From Aralia elata (taxonomy: Eukaryota; Streptophyta; Magnoliopsida; Apiales; Araliaceae), in contig JAVJAP010000214.1 of NCBI GenBank assembly GCA_034770075.1, positions 2,046,001-2,110,000 on the forward strand: 64,000 nucleotides of DNA, given 5' to 3'. The translations under genes and the position numbers were made by a program. The notes beneath the pieces were generated by a model. That model saw nothing but the letters and a program-made list of their open reading frames with translations, was not told the DNA's origin and ran no database searches. This document shows, in pieces, positions 11,525-21,965 of the stretch (its first letter is position 1; every line of letters begins with the position of its first letter).

Positions 11525-13756
11525 TTATATCATATACACATTCTCCTCAAGCTCTCCATTGAGGAAGGCCGTTTTCACGTCTATTTGCCAGATCTCGTAG
11601 TCATAATAAGCTGCAATTGCAAGCAAAATCCGAATGGACTTGAGCATAGCTACTGGGGAGAAGGTTTCATCATAGTCAACTCCTTGTCTTTGTTTGAAAC
11701 CTTTTGCAACCAGTCGGGCCTTATAGGTCTCTACCTTGCCGTCCGTTCCAGTCTTTTTCTTAAAGACCCATTTACACCCAATAGGCTTAATGCCCTCAGG
11801 TGGTGAAACCAAAGTCCATACTTGGTTTTCATACATGGAGTCCATCTCGGATTTCATTGCTTCTAGCCATTTCTCGGAGTCTTTACTACTCATAGCCTTT
11901 TCGTAAGTCAATGGATCATCATCATCTATGATGCGTACCTCATCATCATCTTTTATGATGAATCCATACCTATCAAGTATCTTCGGTACTCTTCCAGATT
12001 TACGAATAGATAGTGGTACAGTAGGTTCTTCTACTTGGTCAGGTACCTGACTTTGATCCGTAATATTTTGTGGTTCTTGAACTTTTTCAAGATATATCTT
12101 ACTCCCACTGACCCCTTCAAGGATAAACTCCTTTTCCAAGAAGGCAGCGTGTTTCGCAACAAACACCTTTTGATCAGTAGGATGATAGAAATAATATCCT
12201 AAACTTTCTTTAGGATATCCCACAAATCTACACTTGTCGGATCTAGTCTTCAGCTTATCATGCTCAAACCTTTTGACATAAGCTGGACAACCCCAAGTCT
12301 TAACATGCTTAAGACTAGGTTTTCTCCCTGTCCATATTTCATATGGGGTCTTTGGAACGAATTTGGTAGGTACCTTGTTAAGTAGGTATGCAGCCGTTTC
12401 TAGGGCATAACCCCACAAGGATACTAGAAGGTCGGTAAAACTCATCATGGAACGAACCATGTCCAACAATGTTCGATTTTTCCTTTCAGATACACCATTT
12501 AACTGTGGCGTCCCTGGCGGAGTCCATTGTAAGATTATACCATTTTCTTTGAGACAACTTAGAAACTCATTGGTCAAGTATTCACCTCCTCGATCCGATC
12601 GAAGAATCTTAATACTCTTACCAATTTGCTTCTCTACTTCACTTCTGAATTCTTTGAACTTTTCAAACAATTCAGATTTGTATTTCATTAAATACACATA
12701 TCCAAATCTAGAATGATCATCAGTGAAAGTAATAAAATAAGAATACCCTCCTCGTGCATTCGTTGTCACAGGTCCACATACGTCTGTGTGTACCAATGCT
12801 AACAACTCTGTAACTCTTTCTCCTTTTCGACTAAAAGGGGATTTAGTCATCTTACCCATGAGACAAGATTCACAAGTTGGATATGATTCGTAATCAGATA
12901 GCTCTAAAAGCCCATCTTTATGCAACTTGGTTAATCTTGTTTCATTGATATGACCGAGTCTACAGTGCCACATAAAGGTATAATTAACATCATCTCTTTT
13001 TCTTTTCTTAGTTTGTTTAATTTGAAGTATATTTTCATGCAAGTCAAGTATGTAAAGTCCATTCAGTAAATTGCCAACACCATATAAAATATTTTTATAA
13101 ATAGAACAACTTTTGTTCTTTATTATAATATCAAAACCATCCATATCCAATACAGAAATTGAAATAATATTTCTAATGAGTGTTGGAACATAATAACAAT
13201 TATTTAAACTAATCGACTTGCCCGTAGGTAGTGCTAAATAATAAGTTCCTAAAGCTAATGCAATAACCTTTGCTCCATTTCCCACTCGTAAGACGACTTC
13301 ATCCTTGTTCAGCTTTCTACTTCTGCTTAGTCCTTGCATATTATTACATATGTGAGAACTATAGCCAGTATCTAATATCCAAGTAGAATTTTGACTTTTA
13401 AAAAAATTAATTTCAATCATGAACAAACCTAGATCGGAAGTCGAAGCTTCTCCAAGCTTCTTTTGGTCCGCAAGATACTCCTTGCAGTTCCTCTTCCAGT
13501 GTCCCGCCTTATTGCAATGGTAGCAAATTCCTTTGCTATCTGGATCAGGTTTCTTTTTGTCCTTTCCTTTCGCCTTGCCCTTAGCCTTCTTGTTTTTATT
13601 CTTTTCAGAAGATACCTTGGGCCTCTTCCTTTTTTTGGAAGAATCATCCACTAGTAAGACTTGGTTTTTGTTAGATGAGAAGTGACCTTCAACAGTTTTC
13701 AGCATGTTAATTAACTCAGGCAAGCTGACATCCAACTTATTCATGTGAAAATTCAC
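11525..13756 (-). pseudogene. Copia polyprotein: zinc knuckle, protease, integrase, RT N-terminus (element A)
   Basis: 743 codons. CCHC knuckle at residues 78-91 (CYHCNKAGHWKRNC); protease active site DTG at 129-131, with Tyr where D has Cys; pre-integrase HCRLGH ... CESC about 270-310; integrase catalytic residues in HTDVCGP, SDRGGEY and NGVSERKNR; RT from about 650 (KPIGCKWVFKKK) with the first catalytic Asp in QIDVKTAFLNG near the end. The annotated first residue is a GTG inside a longer frame: it continues upstream past one TAA into the gag remnant at 13763-14119. The integrase looks intact, so this is the best-preserved copia domain set here. Confidence 0.93.
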
Positions 13757-13762
13757 AACAAA

Positions 13763-14119
13763 TTATGAGAAGGTGTCCGGGAGTGACTGCAAGATCAAAT
13801 ATTGACTTAACTCCCCATCCATCACGAACCCAAGCTGTCCAAGTTGTTCAATCAGATTGATCATCTTAAGGACATGAGTCTCAACGGTAGTGCCCTCGGT
13901 CATACGAGATCGGAAGAGCTCCTTAGATATCTGATATCTAGCAGTCCTACTTTGCTCACCATACAACTCTTTGAGGTGCAACAATATAGTAGGAGCATTC
14001 ATAGTGGCTATAGTCCTACTTTGCTCACTCTTTGAGGTGCAGCAATATGTGAAGAGAAAAAGACCGCCCTTGTGTGTGCACAACAAAGCAGTAATGTTCA
14101 ATTCCTTAATAAGCATCAA
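13763..14119 (-). pseudogene. Truncated copia gag (element A)
   Basis: Only the capsid core remains (LYGEQSR, FRSRMTEG, MINLIEQLGQLGF), in frame with the downstream polyprotein except for one stop. The N-terminal part present in D (KLTGPNY segment, roughly 100 residues) is missing. At the break a segment of about 40 bp (TAGTCCTACTTTGCTCAC, then TCTTTGAGGTGCA) is present twice, at 13948-13990 and 14010-14049, so the deletion was accompanied by a short duplication. The first residues of the open frame are leader sequence. Confidence 0.85.
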
Positions 14120-15127
14120 ATGTGATAAAACAACATCTTAAATATTTAATACTTGCCTTGTGTGTGCACAACAAACTCATATTAAATATTTAATACTCTA
14201 TTGCTTTACCATGCTAGAAGGCGACGTTCGATATTCCGAATATCTTTGAACGCTTAGGACTTAATATGATTTTCTTTGAGGGGTTTATTATTAATAGTCT
14301 CATTTTGTTTAGCGCGCATGCACATATATATATAAAATACGCGTCATATTATTTGACATGCGAAGCATGTTGGATAATATATAATATATATATATATATA
14401 GTAAGCATGCACATATAGAATACTATATTCTACCCGGATTGATTATGGACTTTTATTCTAGTTTGGTTTACTAGAGCCACCAAGTGAACCAAAAGGTCAA
14501 ACCTAGGGTGCAAGAATTAAATTTAAATATAACTATTACATTTAAACTCGGACACCATTACAAACGGGTCTTCAAGCGCTCCTTGCTCCTTTGTCTCCAA
14601 TTCTTCAAAATATAATTCTAACTAGTCCTATTACATAAACTATTTACAATAGATAGAAACCTTGATCAGCAGTCAAGGGGAAGTACATAGGAGGGAGATA
14701 GAATTTACATTAAGAAAAATTAGAGAAGACGAGGTACGCAGACCCCATTTATAAAAACCCATACATTCAAGCATCCTCTAAAATAATTCCAATCACACAT
14801 TGGTCAATAGTCCATAATTAATCCCTATTTATTATCATACGTATCTCCATATGCATCAATAAATAACATTCATCTTATGAATAATAAAACTATTCCATAT
14901 ATGCATTGATATCAATTAATGGACAAAAGTTTTGCTAATATTTAGTTTTTGAAACAAAATAAACTCTTTTATTTTAATCAAAAAACCAAATCTAAATTAA
15001 ACTCCCTTAATTTTAGCAACCTGAAATCCTATTCCAGATAAAATAAACATCTTTATTTTAAAACTTTTATCAATTAAATAAACCATTTATTTTAATTGAA
15101 GGAAAAAAACAATTTTTCAAACCCTGC
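14120..15127 (-). other. Untranslated leader of element A
   Basis: No coding potential. It continues the leader that begins just behind the gag remnant, which holds two copies of TTGTGTGTGCACAACAAA (14070-14087 and 14158-14175). It has a GCGCGCATGC block with TATATA runs (14311-14400) and AT-rich sequence, in the same order as in the leader of D. Confidence 0.8.
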
Positions 15128-15283
15128 AGACCGGCGCGGCCGCATTCCAAATTGAACTAGGAGCGGTGCGGCCGCGCTGCACCCCCAGAAACGTTTTCTG
15201 GGTTCAGGCGCGGCCGCGCTCCAGAATGAATTGGAAGCGACGCGGCCGCGCTGCGATGCAGATTCAGGAAAAATTTTCTGCCC
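15128..15283 (-). repeat. GCGGCCGC-bearing dimeric repeat in A leader
   Basis: Four GCGGCCGC octamers at 15136-15143, 15168-15175, 15210-15217 and 15242-15249, with intervals of 32, 42 and 32 bp. This makes two related units of about 74 bp. The island is GC-rich in AT-rich surroundings, about 120 bp from the LTR, the same place as the TGAACAGT array in D. Confidence 0.92.
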
Positions 15284-15354
15284 AAAAAATCTGATCAAAT
15301 CGCATATCAATTCATACATGGAATCATCAAAATCAATAATTAACACAAGGATTA

Positions 15355-15368
15355 GGCTCTAATACTAC
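15355..15368 (-). other. Primer binding site of element A (decayed)
   Basis: Plus GGCTCTAATACTAC; the minus strand GTAGTATTAGAGCC differs by two transitions from GTGGTATCAGAGCC. It abuts the LTR. Confidence 0.8.
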
Positions 15369-15871
15369 TGTTAGGTTTGTATATAACGCAAGCATGCAAT
15401 CAAATTACATAAATAGGACAGAAGCGTGATAAAACGGATTTTAAAATTTTAATACAAACCGTCACCATGATATATCCTTGTGTTCAATTATCAATTAAAC
15501 GAAAGAGAAAGAGAATAAGAATTATACCCTCGTAGATCAAAGCTTCCTCGAGTACAAGTTCAACTCCTAGTCCTTCGTGTTCTCCTCGAATTCCACCGAT
15601 GAGATTCCTTCCTTTGATCAACATTAGCCACCCAAGTGTTTGGCCTCTAGAGGTGATCCACCAAGGAAGAATAGGTATTCAAGAAGTTGGGTGTTGGCAA
15701 AACCCTAGTTTCTATCTCTATAGAAATTACAAGTACTCTCCACAATCTAATGCAAGAGTGTATAACCCTAATCTATGATAAGACTCCTCTTATTTATAGA
15801 TGTAGGAAAACCCTTCCCTAAACTATTTAGGATTAGGGTTTCTATTATAATTAAACTCCTTTAATTAATTA
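15369..15871 (-). mobile_element. 5' LTR of element A, segment 1 of 3
   Basis: Collinear with 8503-9005 of the 3' LTR. Interrupted after AATTA (15867-15871) by element B; the LTR resumes at 27995. Confidence 0.93.
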
Positions 15872-16220
15872 TGTTGGGAATCAGCATGCGATTGTTACAC
15901 TCATTATCATAGGGGGAGAATACTATAAGATCTGCATGTGATTACCACTATTCATTATATGTGATTTGATTGATGACAAAATGATAAGAAGAACATTCAT
16001 ACTGTTAAAGACTTGTAAAGTCCTTAATGAAATATATGTACAAGGACTAAGAAGATCAAATATGTTAGGTTGATCTAAGATGAATGAATATCTATCTGAT
16101 CAAAGCATGTTTGTAATATTAGGTCTTGTAAAGTCCTTAAATGAATATGATGTACAAGGACTTAGAATAGAATAGAAAAAGATCAAACTTGTTAGGTTGA
16201 TCTTATGTACTCATTACATA

Positions 16221-17450
16221 TGTACAAATAAGGGCCAGACTGATCGTAGAGCATTACACTTACTAAGTGAAGGATCGTAGAGCAGTCAGTCAACATCGCA
16301 GAGCCAAGCATGTTATCACAGGGTCTGCCAGGAAAATGCAAAACCTCGGCAGGACGTAGAGTTGCCTCGGCAGGACGTAGAGTCGCCTCGGCAGGACGAA
16401 AAGTTGCCTCGACATTGCAGTGCTAAATTCCAAGATCGTAGAGTTTGCCAGACAAGCACAATAACAGGATTGGCAAATCCTAGAGATCACTCGGCAGCAT
16501 TTACCGGGCATTGTAGAGCTGTGCATGTCAACGCAGAGCGTACAAGGCAATCGTAGAGTATGGCTCGGCAGAATAAAGAGCTTACTAAGGTTCGTAGAGT
16601 GCACACTACGAAGAGAAGTTCACCGTGCTAACATGGGTTCGTAGAGTCAGTCTAAAGATTAGCCACTCTACGACTTCTATGATCAGTCTGCAATCAAGCA
16701 ACAACGTAGAGCAGTCGCTGCTGAAGCACTCAAAGATAAAGTGGAAATCTTCAAGACTACCAAGCAAGCTGAGCATGAGCTATCAGACATAGCAAGATCT
16801 CTGAGCACAACAAAAGCATCAAGCCATAACAGAGGTCAAAGGATTTGTCAAGTAATCACTCTACGATCCATCAAGACTCTAGACCTGCATTAAAGACAAA
16901 GGTCGTAGAGCGGAAAATTTCAGCAAGATCAAGTGATCGTAGAGGTGAGTTTAAGACAATAGAAGCACTCAAACAGTCTCAGCGAAACAAAAGCAAAAAG
17001 GATCATAGAGCAGCACTCTATGACAAAAGGAAGAATGTCTGAAGATTAAGTAGAGCAGTCCTCTACATCAAAGGTGCCACAGCAAACAAGAAGATCATAG
17101 AGCAGTCCTCTATGTCACAACAGCAGAGTCAACACCTAAAGAACAATAGAGCAATCCTCTATGATAAGCACACTATAGCAATGGCTCAACAAAGATCCTA
17201 AATGGTATGCTCTGGAACAAAAAGCTAAATGGATATCACAGAGCATAAGGAAGGACAAACTGCAGTATAGTAAGAAGCACATCAAAGAGCAATGCAAGTA
17301 CAGTCAGCCACTCTACGAACTGCAAGAGAGCACAAGGCCACAACTGAAGTTAGTAGTAAACTCTACGATCAAAGGCAACAGTCTTCAGTTAGAAGCAAGC
17401 AGTTCACTCTACGATCAAAGATTCAGGCTACACCTAAGATGATCGTAGAG
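16221..17450. repeat. Dispersed CGTAGAG / CTCTACG word array
   Basis: GATCGTAGAG or near variants at about 16224, 16270, 16355, 16377, 16432, 16551, 16590, 16638, 16703, 16903, 16936 and 17441; the reverse complement at about 16665, 16858, 17311, 17360 and 17403. Spacing is irregular (20-150 bp), so this is not a tandem satellite. The same word recurs internally (20104, 20592, 20620, 20710, 21124, 21162, 21183, 21559) and in the 3' LTR. Confidence 0.9.
17003..17162 (+). repeat. Four short hairpins with co-varying arms
   Basis: TCATAGAG-CAGCA-CTCTATGA (17003-17023), GTAGAG-CAGTC-CTCTAC (17050-17066), CATAGAG-CAGTC-CTCTATG (17096-17114), ATAGAG-CAATC-CTCTAT (17146-17162). Stems are 6-8 bp and loops are 5 nt. 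Arms differ between hairpins but stay complementary. Confidence 0.85.
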
Positions 17451-18253
17451 CAAGTAAGATAGTGCCAGCTGGATTAAAAGTATTAGAGCACTCAGGGTTG
17501 CTATTCCAAGATGAGCGGCTGAATAAATAAAGGAGTATAATATGTAACCAATTTGAGTGGAGCTCAAAGAGTCATATCTGCAGCAGTCAACAAACAATGC
17601 ATGTGACTCCACTATCTTGGTACCAGCTAATGGATGCTGACTCAGCCATCACTAGCAGACTTAGGGAAGTAAAATACTCAGTGGTATAATAAACAAATTT
17701 GCAGAAAGTTAGTCTCCAATGGAAGGCAGTGCAACGGGAAGATATCAACGGCAAGCTTCCAACAGGAAGAAAATGGAGAACTACAAAAGAGAGGAACAAC
17801 ACTCGAATGTGTGTGTGTTGGTATCCATTGAGTAAAACAGCTAGAACACAAACTGTACTATCAGCTAGAAGCTTCACTACGACATGGGAGGTATGCCAAA
17901 GAGCTGGCATATGATCTAAGAGTCGAATGACCAAGAAGCCAAGATCTAGAGCAACCAGATCCAGAACGGATAACTCTATGATCAAGCAAGGAACACTATG
18001 GGCTGAAAAGAAAAAGAAGTGACTTGGAAAAGTCAAGCAGTGTTCAACGGAAATGATCATCTACATCTGCTATGTACCAGAAGAAGGAAGGACTTCAACG
18101 ACCATCATCATCAGCATCCAGAAGAAGATCACTAACAGCTGCCAAGTACCTAAAGATGAAGGAGAATAAAGTTCATCTTGGCAGTACAACCCAACAAACC
18201 ATCAACACACCAAAGAGGGCGGGGCGTCCTTGTCTTAAGTGACTAAACAAAGT

Positions 18254-18560
18254 CAAGTCTACTGGACTTGCTGAGTACCAGAGGGTACAAGAGATTCTAA
18301 GGCTGGTGGACTTAGTCTACAGGTTCCAAGGCTGCTGGCCTTGAAGGGTTCTTTGTGAACTAGGTTTCCAAGTCTGCTAGACTTGAAGAGGGTTATAGGA
18401 TCCTTGTCCGAGGGACTAAAAACAACTCAATGTCTGCGGGACTCAAGAGGGGTCAAAGGATCCATATCTGCGGGACTTAAGGAGGGTCATAGGATCCTTG
18501 CCTTTGTGGCTAAAAACAACTCTTGTCTACTGGACTCGAGGAGGGCGTAGAGTCCTTGTC
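18254..18560 (+). repeat. Second hairpin series near the end of the B LTR
   Basis: CAAGTC-TACTG-GACTTG (18254-18270), GTACC-AGAG-GGTAC (18275-18288), CTAAG...CTTAG (18297-18315), CAAGGC-TGCTG-GCCTTG (18327-18343), CAAGTC-TGCTA-GACTTG (18369-18385), followed by degenerate GGATCCTTGTC...GGGACT units. The loop is usually TGCTG, while the stem sequence changes in both arms. Confidence 0.8.
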
Positions 18561-18906
18561 TTCGTGACTAAAACAATTAGTGGATTCCTACTTGTTGAAG
18601 TAGAAGAGTGGAGTAGGAGTTATTACGTCTCCGAACCACTTAAAATCTCCTGTGTTATTTACCTTCTGTCATTTACTTTATGCTCAATAAACTGCTATAT
18701 CTGTTATCAACCATACTATAGATTTGTAAACTGAGCTGAAATTATGCTTGAATCTATGAAGGGGTTATTAATGATTATTCCGCTGTGCATGAATTGATTC
18801 TCTATCTCATAAACTGTTATACTTTCATTATTAAAAGGAAAAAGTTTTTTAAAGGATCTATTTAACCCCCCTTCTAGATCCACATTGTGTCTCTAGGAAC
18901 CAACAA

Positions 18907-18920
18907 TTGGTATCAGAGCA
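18907..18920 (+). other. Primer binding site of element B (tRNA-Met type)
   Basis: TTGGTATCAGAGCA one base after the LTR end CCAACA; complementary to the 3' end of initiator tRNA-Met. Confidence 0.9.
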
Positions 18921-21900
18921 GGTTCTCATGAATATGTTAAAGCTCACGCTTTGAGTAGATCCATGACACAAAGTTAGATCAGCTCTAAGTCTAGGTATTG
19001 GTTGACAAAACAATGAGCTAATAAGTTGAAAATTGTATATGCAGGAAAAACTGTCCTAAACTATCCAGGCTATTCCATGGGCTTAAAAGGAAAACTCAGC
19101 ATCACCAGGCATGCTGATGTCACTGAGCATATCGATCATCTCATAAGGAGGAAGTAGACAGATGCAACAAGAACAAAGATATTCTCTATTAAAAAAATGA
19201 ATCTGCATCTCCACCCAAGATGTTGTGAAGTCCTACGAAGGATGATCAAGGGGTTATCTAAAGGATAATGCGCCATCATCAATGCACTTACAACGACTCC
19301 ATGAGCTTCTCAACACTTATGACATGTTCCCACTCTACAAGATATGAACACATAGGTTCATCCAAGCGTATCAGTAATTATGGGATGTCATAACTAACCA
19401 AGTGCAGAATTCAAAGATGTGCTCAATGTATCAGTCAATGCAGCATAATGAAGGAACAAATGATGAGACCAGCAATGGCCTGAGGGAGTTCAACTAACAA
19501 AGAAATGCATCATTGCTAGCAGCACCACTGACTGTCAAGAAATTGACACCAGTGAGGTATCTATCACTATCTCCCTAAAAATGCAAATGTCTTTAACTAT
19601 TAATATGTATTGCATAGCTGCATGTCTTCATCCTTCAGTAGCATATCAAGAAATCATTTTCAACCCTAAAAGGAAAAAGAAAGAAAGTGAGAATAATGGT
19701 TTAACATTCACTTTGCTGTCTCTCCATATTTGAGGCGGAAAATAAAATTCTTGAGATGAATATCTGAAGTCTTTGCAAATAGTGTCTTATTCTATCTTGT
19801 TGCTAAATGAGTATAATATGCTTAAACTGTTTTGCAATTGCTACTGTGTGTACTGATAAAGACTCAAAATTATTTATCTTGATTTCGAGAGTTTATCCTT
19901 AGATGTGGAAAACCAAGTGTTCTGGGATTGTAATCTATAATATCACCTCAAGCTTTTTAAACTCTGTTGTTTAATAGGTGACTGTGCTTAATGAGCTATC
20001 TACATCCTACCTCAGTTCTCTCATCTTATTTGATAAGTAGTACATTACTTCATGATCTAAGTCTTTGATAAATTCGTAAAGTGTAGTCATGTCTGCAGCT
20101 GTGCACCGAAGGGTTGTAGAGACTAATCAACTCTACGAACCATCTAGGTACAACTCACAGAACTGACCATCACTCTACTAAGGTTCAAACACCTAGAACA
20201 AGATGCAAGCAATGACTCATCTAAGGAGAAGGATTGAGAACCCACATCCGTTTTATCATGTTTTCTCACACACACACTATCATGCAGCATGTCTTATTAT
20301 CATCTCATTTAAACTGCATAAATTGTGAAACCACTATCTGGAAAAGGCTTGAGCCTTCAAAAAGGAATTAACCTTGCAGGACCCAAAGAATATTGGGTAC
20401 CAAGTCAGAAACTTTTATTATCTGCAGGTATCATAATTGCTCTACCCTCACTCAATCACATTCAAGGAAGAAGTTAGAAAAATGACAAACAACAAAAGCA
20501 TAATTCTCCAGTAAATCCCTCTCAGAAGTTGGAGCTCCATTCAATATAATAAAGCTCCTCAAGAAGCAGTACAAAGACCAGGTCTTCATCAACTCTACGA
20601 TCATAGTGTGAATGGAAGGATCGTAGAGTAGCCAAGGGCTCAAGACTTCATCAGCACTACAAGAGTAGTACCAAGTAAAGGATCGCAGAGTGACCAGTGC
20701 TAAAGAGAAGACTCTACGATCAGATGAAGAAAGATGGACTTTCATCTGAAATAGAAGTATCAACTATGGGGAAGCAACAATCTGATAAGTTCAGCAATGC
20801 TCAACTTGATAAGGAGTCAGGGAAACTGAAGAGATGAAGAATGTGAAGCTACAAGATGGAAAGAGTCACAAAGCTACAGTCTTGGGTGCAAAAGAAAGTA
20901 CTTAAGCCCAACAAAGGGCATGTAAGCATGCAGGGTCAAAAGTTCTCCAGCAGGTTAAGAGACAAATCAAGTCTTTAATCTAAACTGATTCATGACTCAA
21001 GCAAAATGAAGCTCCCATAAATTCTAAAGATAACACTCCATCATACACAACCCTATCCAAGACTCAGAGTCCCAAAACTCTATGCCTGATGAACCAAATG
21101 AATCCTCATCATAAAATTCCTAAACTCTACGACTGTCAAAATAGGCCAGCCATACTATTAAAAGTCGTAGAGTCATACCATGATCGTAGAGTACGACCAC
21201 AACCCACTAAATGAGAATGCATCACTTCTCTAGAGCTTGAGATGTGAATAAAACAAAGGAGAAAAAGCTGATCTCTTAAAAGAGAGTTGATCATGAGACA
21301 CTCTAGAAGAGAAAGAAGCTGGCCCTAAGAGAAAGTCTTCACCTAGCAATTGACTCAACTCTACTACAAGACAACTACAATGCATGAAGATTATCATCTC
21401 GGATGCCAAGAGAAAACAGGGTTCGTCAATTACTTATTTCAGAAGGAAGCCACTACAAGCCTAAATGGAGACTCTCTCGTCAAGATTTGGAAGATAAGTG
21501 CAAGACAGCATCTGGATAGCAGTAAGTGTGACAAAGCCTTATTCTCAAAGAAGACATGTTCGTAGAGTAAAAGGTAATGACATCAAGTCACTCAACGAAC
21601 GGGCTAAGTCAAGAGTTAAAAGGACATGGGCCACGTCCTTAGTAACTGATGTGCAGCAGTTATGGAAGTTTCAACGCAGTTGGCCACATTTAGCAAATGG
21701 GTTTCTCACACGTGTACTTGACAAAAAGAGGGAACTAATATAAGTCAGATTTCAAATACTGACGGTTGCTCTTACCTATCAGTTATCAATATCATTCCTC
21801 TCATAATGTTGTGCTGATCTCTCAAAACCCTAGAACCTTCAAATCTTTAGCAAACCAAAACCAGCGACCTCCAGAAGCTCCAGAACTCTAATCACTTCAA

Positions 21901-21965
21901 ATCTCCATCCTTCGCCAAGTATCCCTCTCTCTCCAAAAACCCTCACTATAGAAAACTGTCAAGTT
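18921..21965 (+). other. Internal non-coding region of element B
   Basis: No ORF above background. A stretch at about 19050-19560 has a faint copia-gag flavour when read in pieces (an LWD segment, then a Lys-rich step), but it is riddled with stops and I would not call it. The region 20100-21600 again carries CGTAGAG/CTCTACG words in both orientations, including a close pair at 20104-20136 (GTAGAG ... CTCTAC). Confidence 0.6.

Larger units (their letters stand above)
15872..18905 (+). mobile_element. 5' LTR of element B
   Basis: TG...CA ends; 3034 bp. It contains more than twenty CGTAGAG/CTCTACG words (from 16221 to about 17450), four short hairpins (17003-17162), and a 3' segment (18230-18560) of repeated GTCTGCTGGACTTGA-like units that also fold into hairpins. 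A TATA-like TAAATAAAGGAG lies near 17524 and an AATAAA at 18686. Its short ORFs are translations of the repeated words. Confidence 0.93.

Noticed and set aside
15092..15346. An 84-codon minus-strand ORF
   Set aside because: Reading of the GCGGCCGC array in the A leader; no homology or start context.
16290..16604. A 104-codon minus-strand ORF with repeated LPRRLYVLPR-like words (also at 25375-25689)
   Set aside because: It is a translation of the repeated CGTAGAG word in the two LTRs of B.
17587..18060. Minus-strand ORFs of about 157 codons with hydrophobic runs (also 26671-27150)
   Set aside because: Present in both B LTRs only because the LTRs are copies; antisense to the element and without a recognisable protein pattern.
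18921..19700. Possible remnant of copia gag in the B interior
   Set aside because: A few gag-like words in one frame between many stops; not enough to separate from chance without a profile search.
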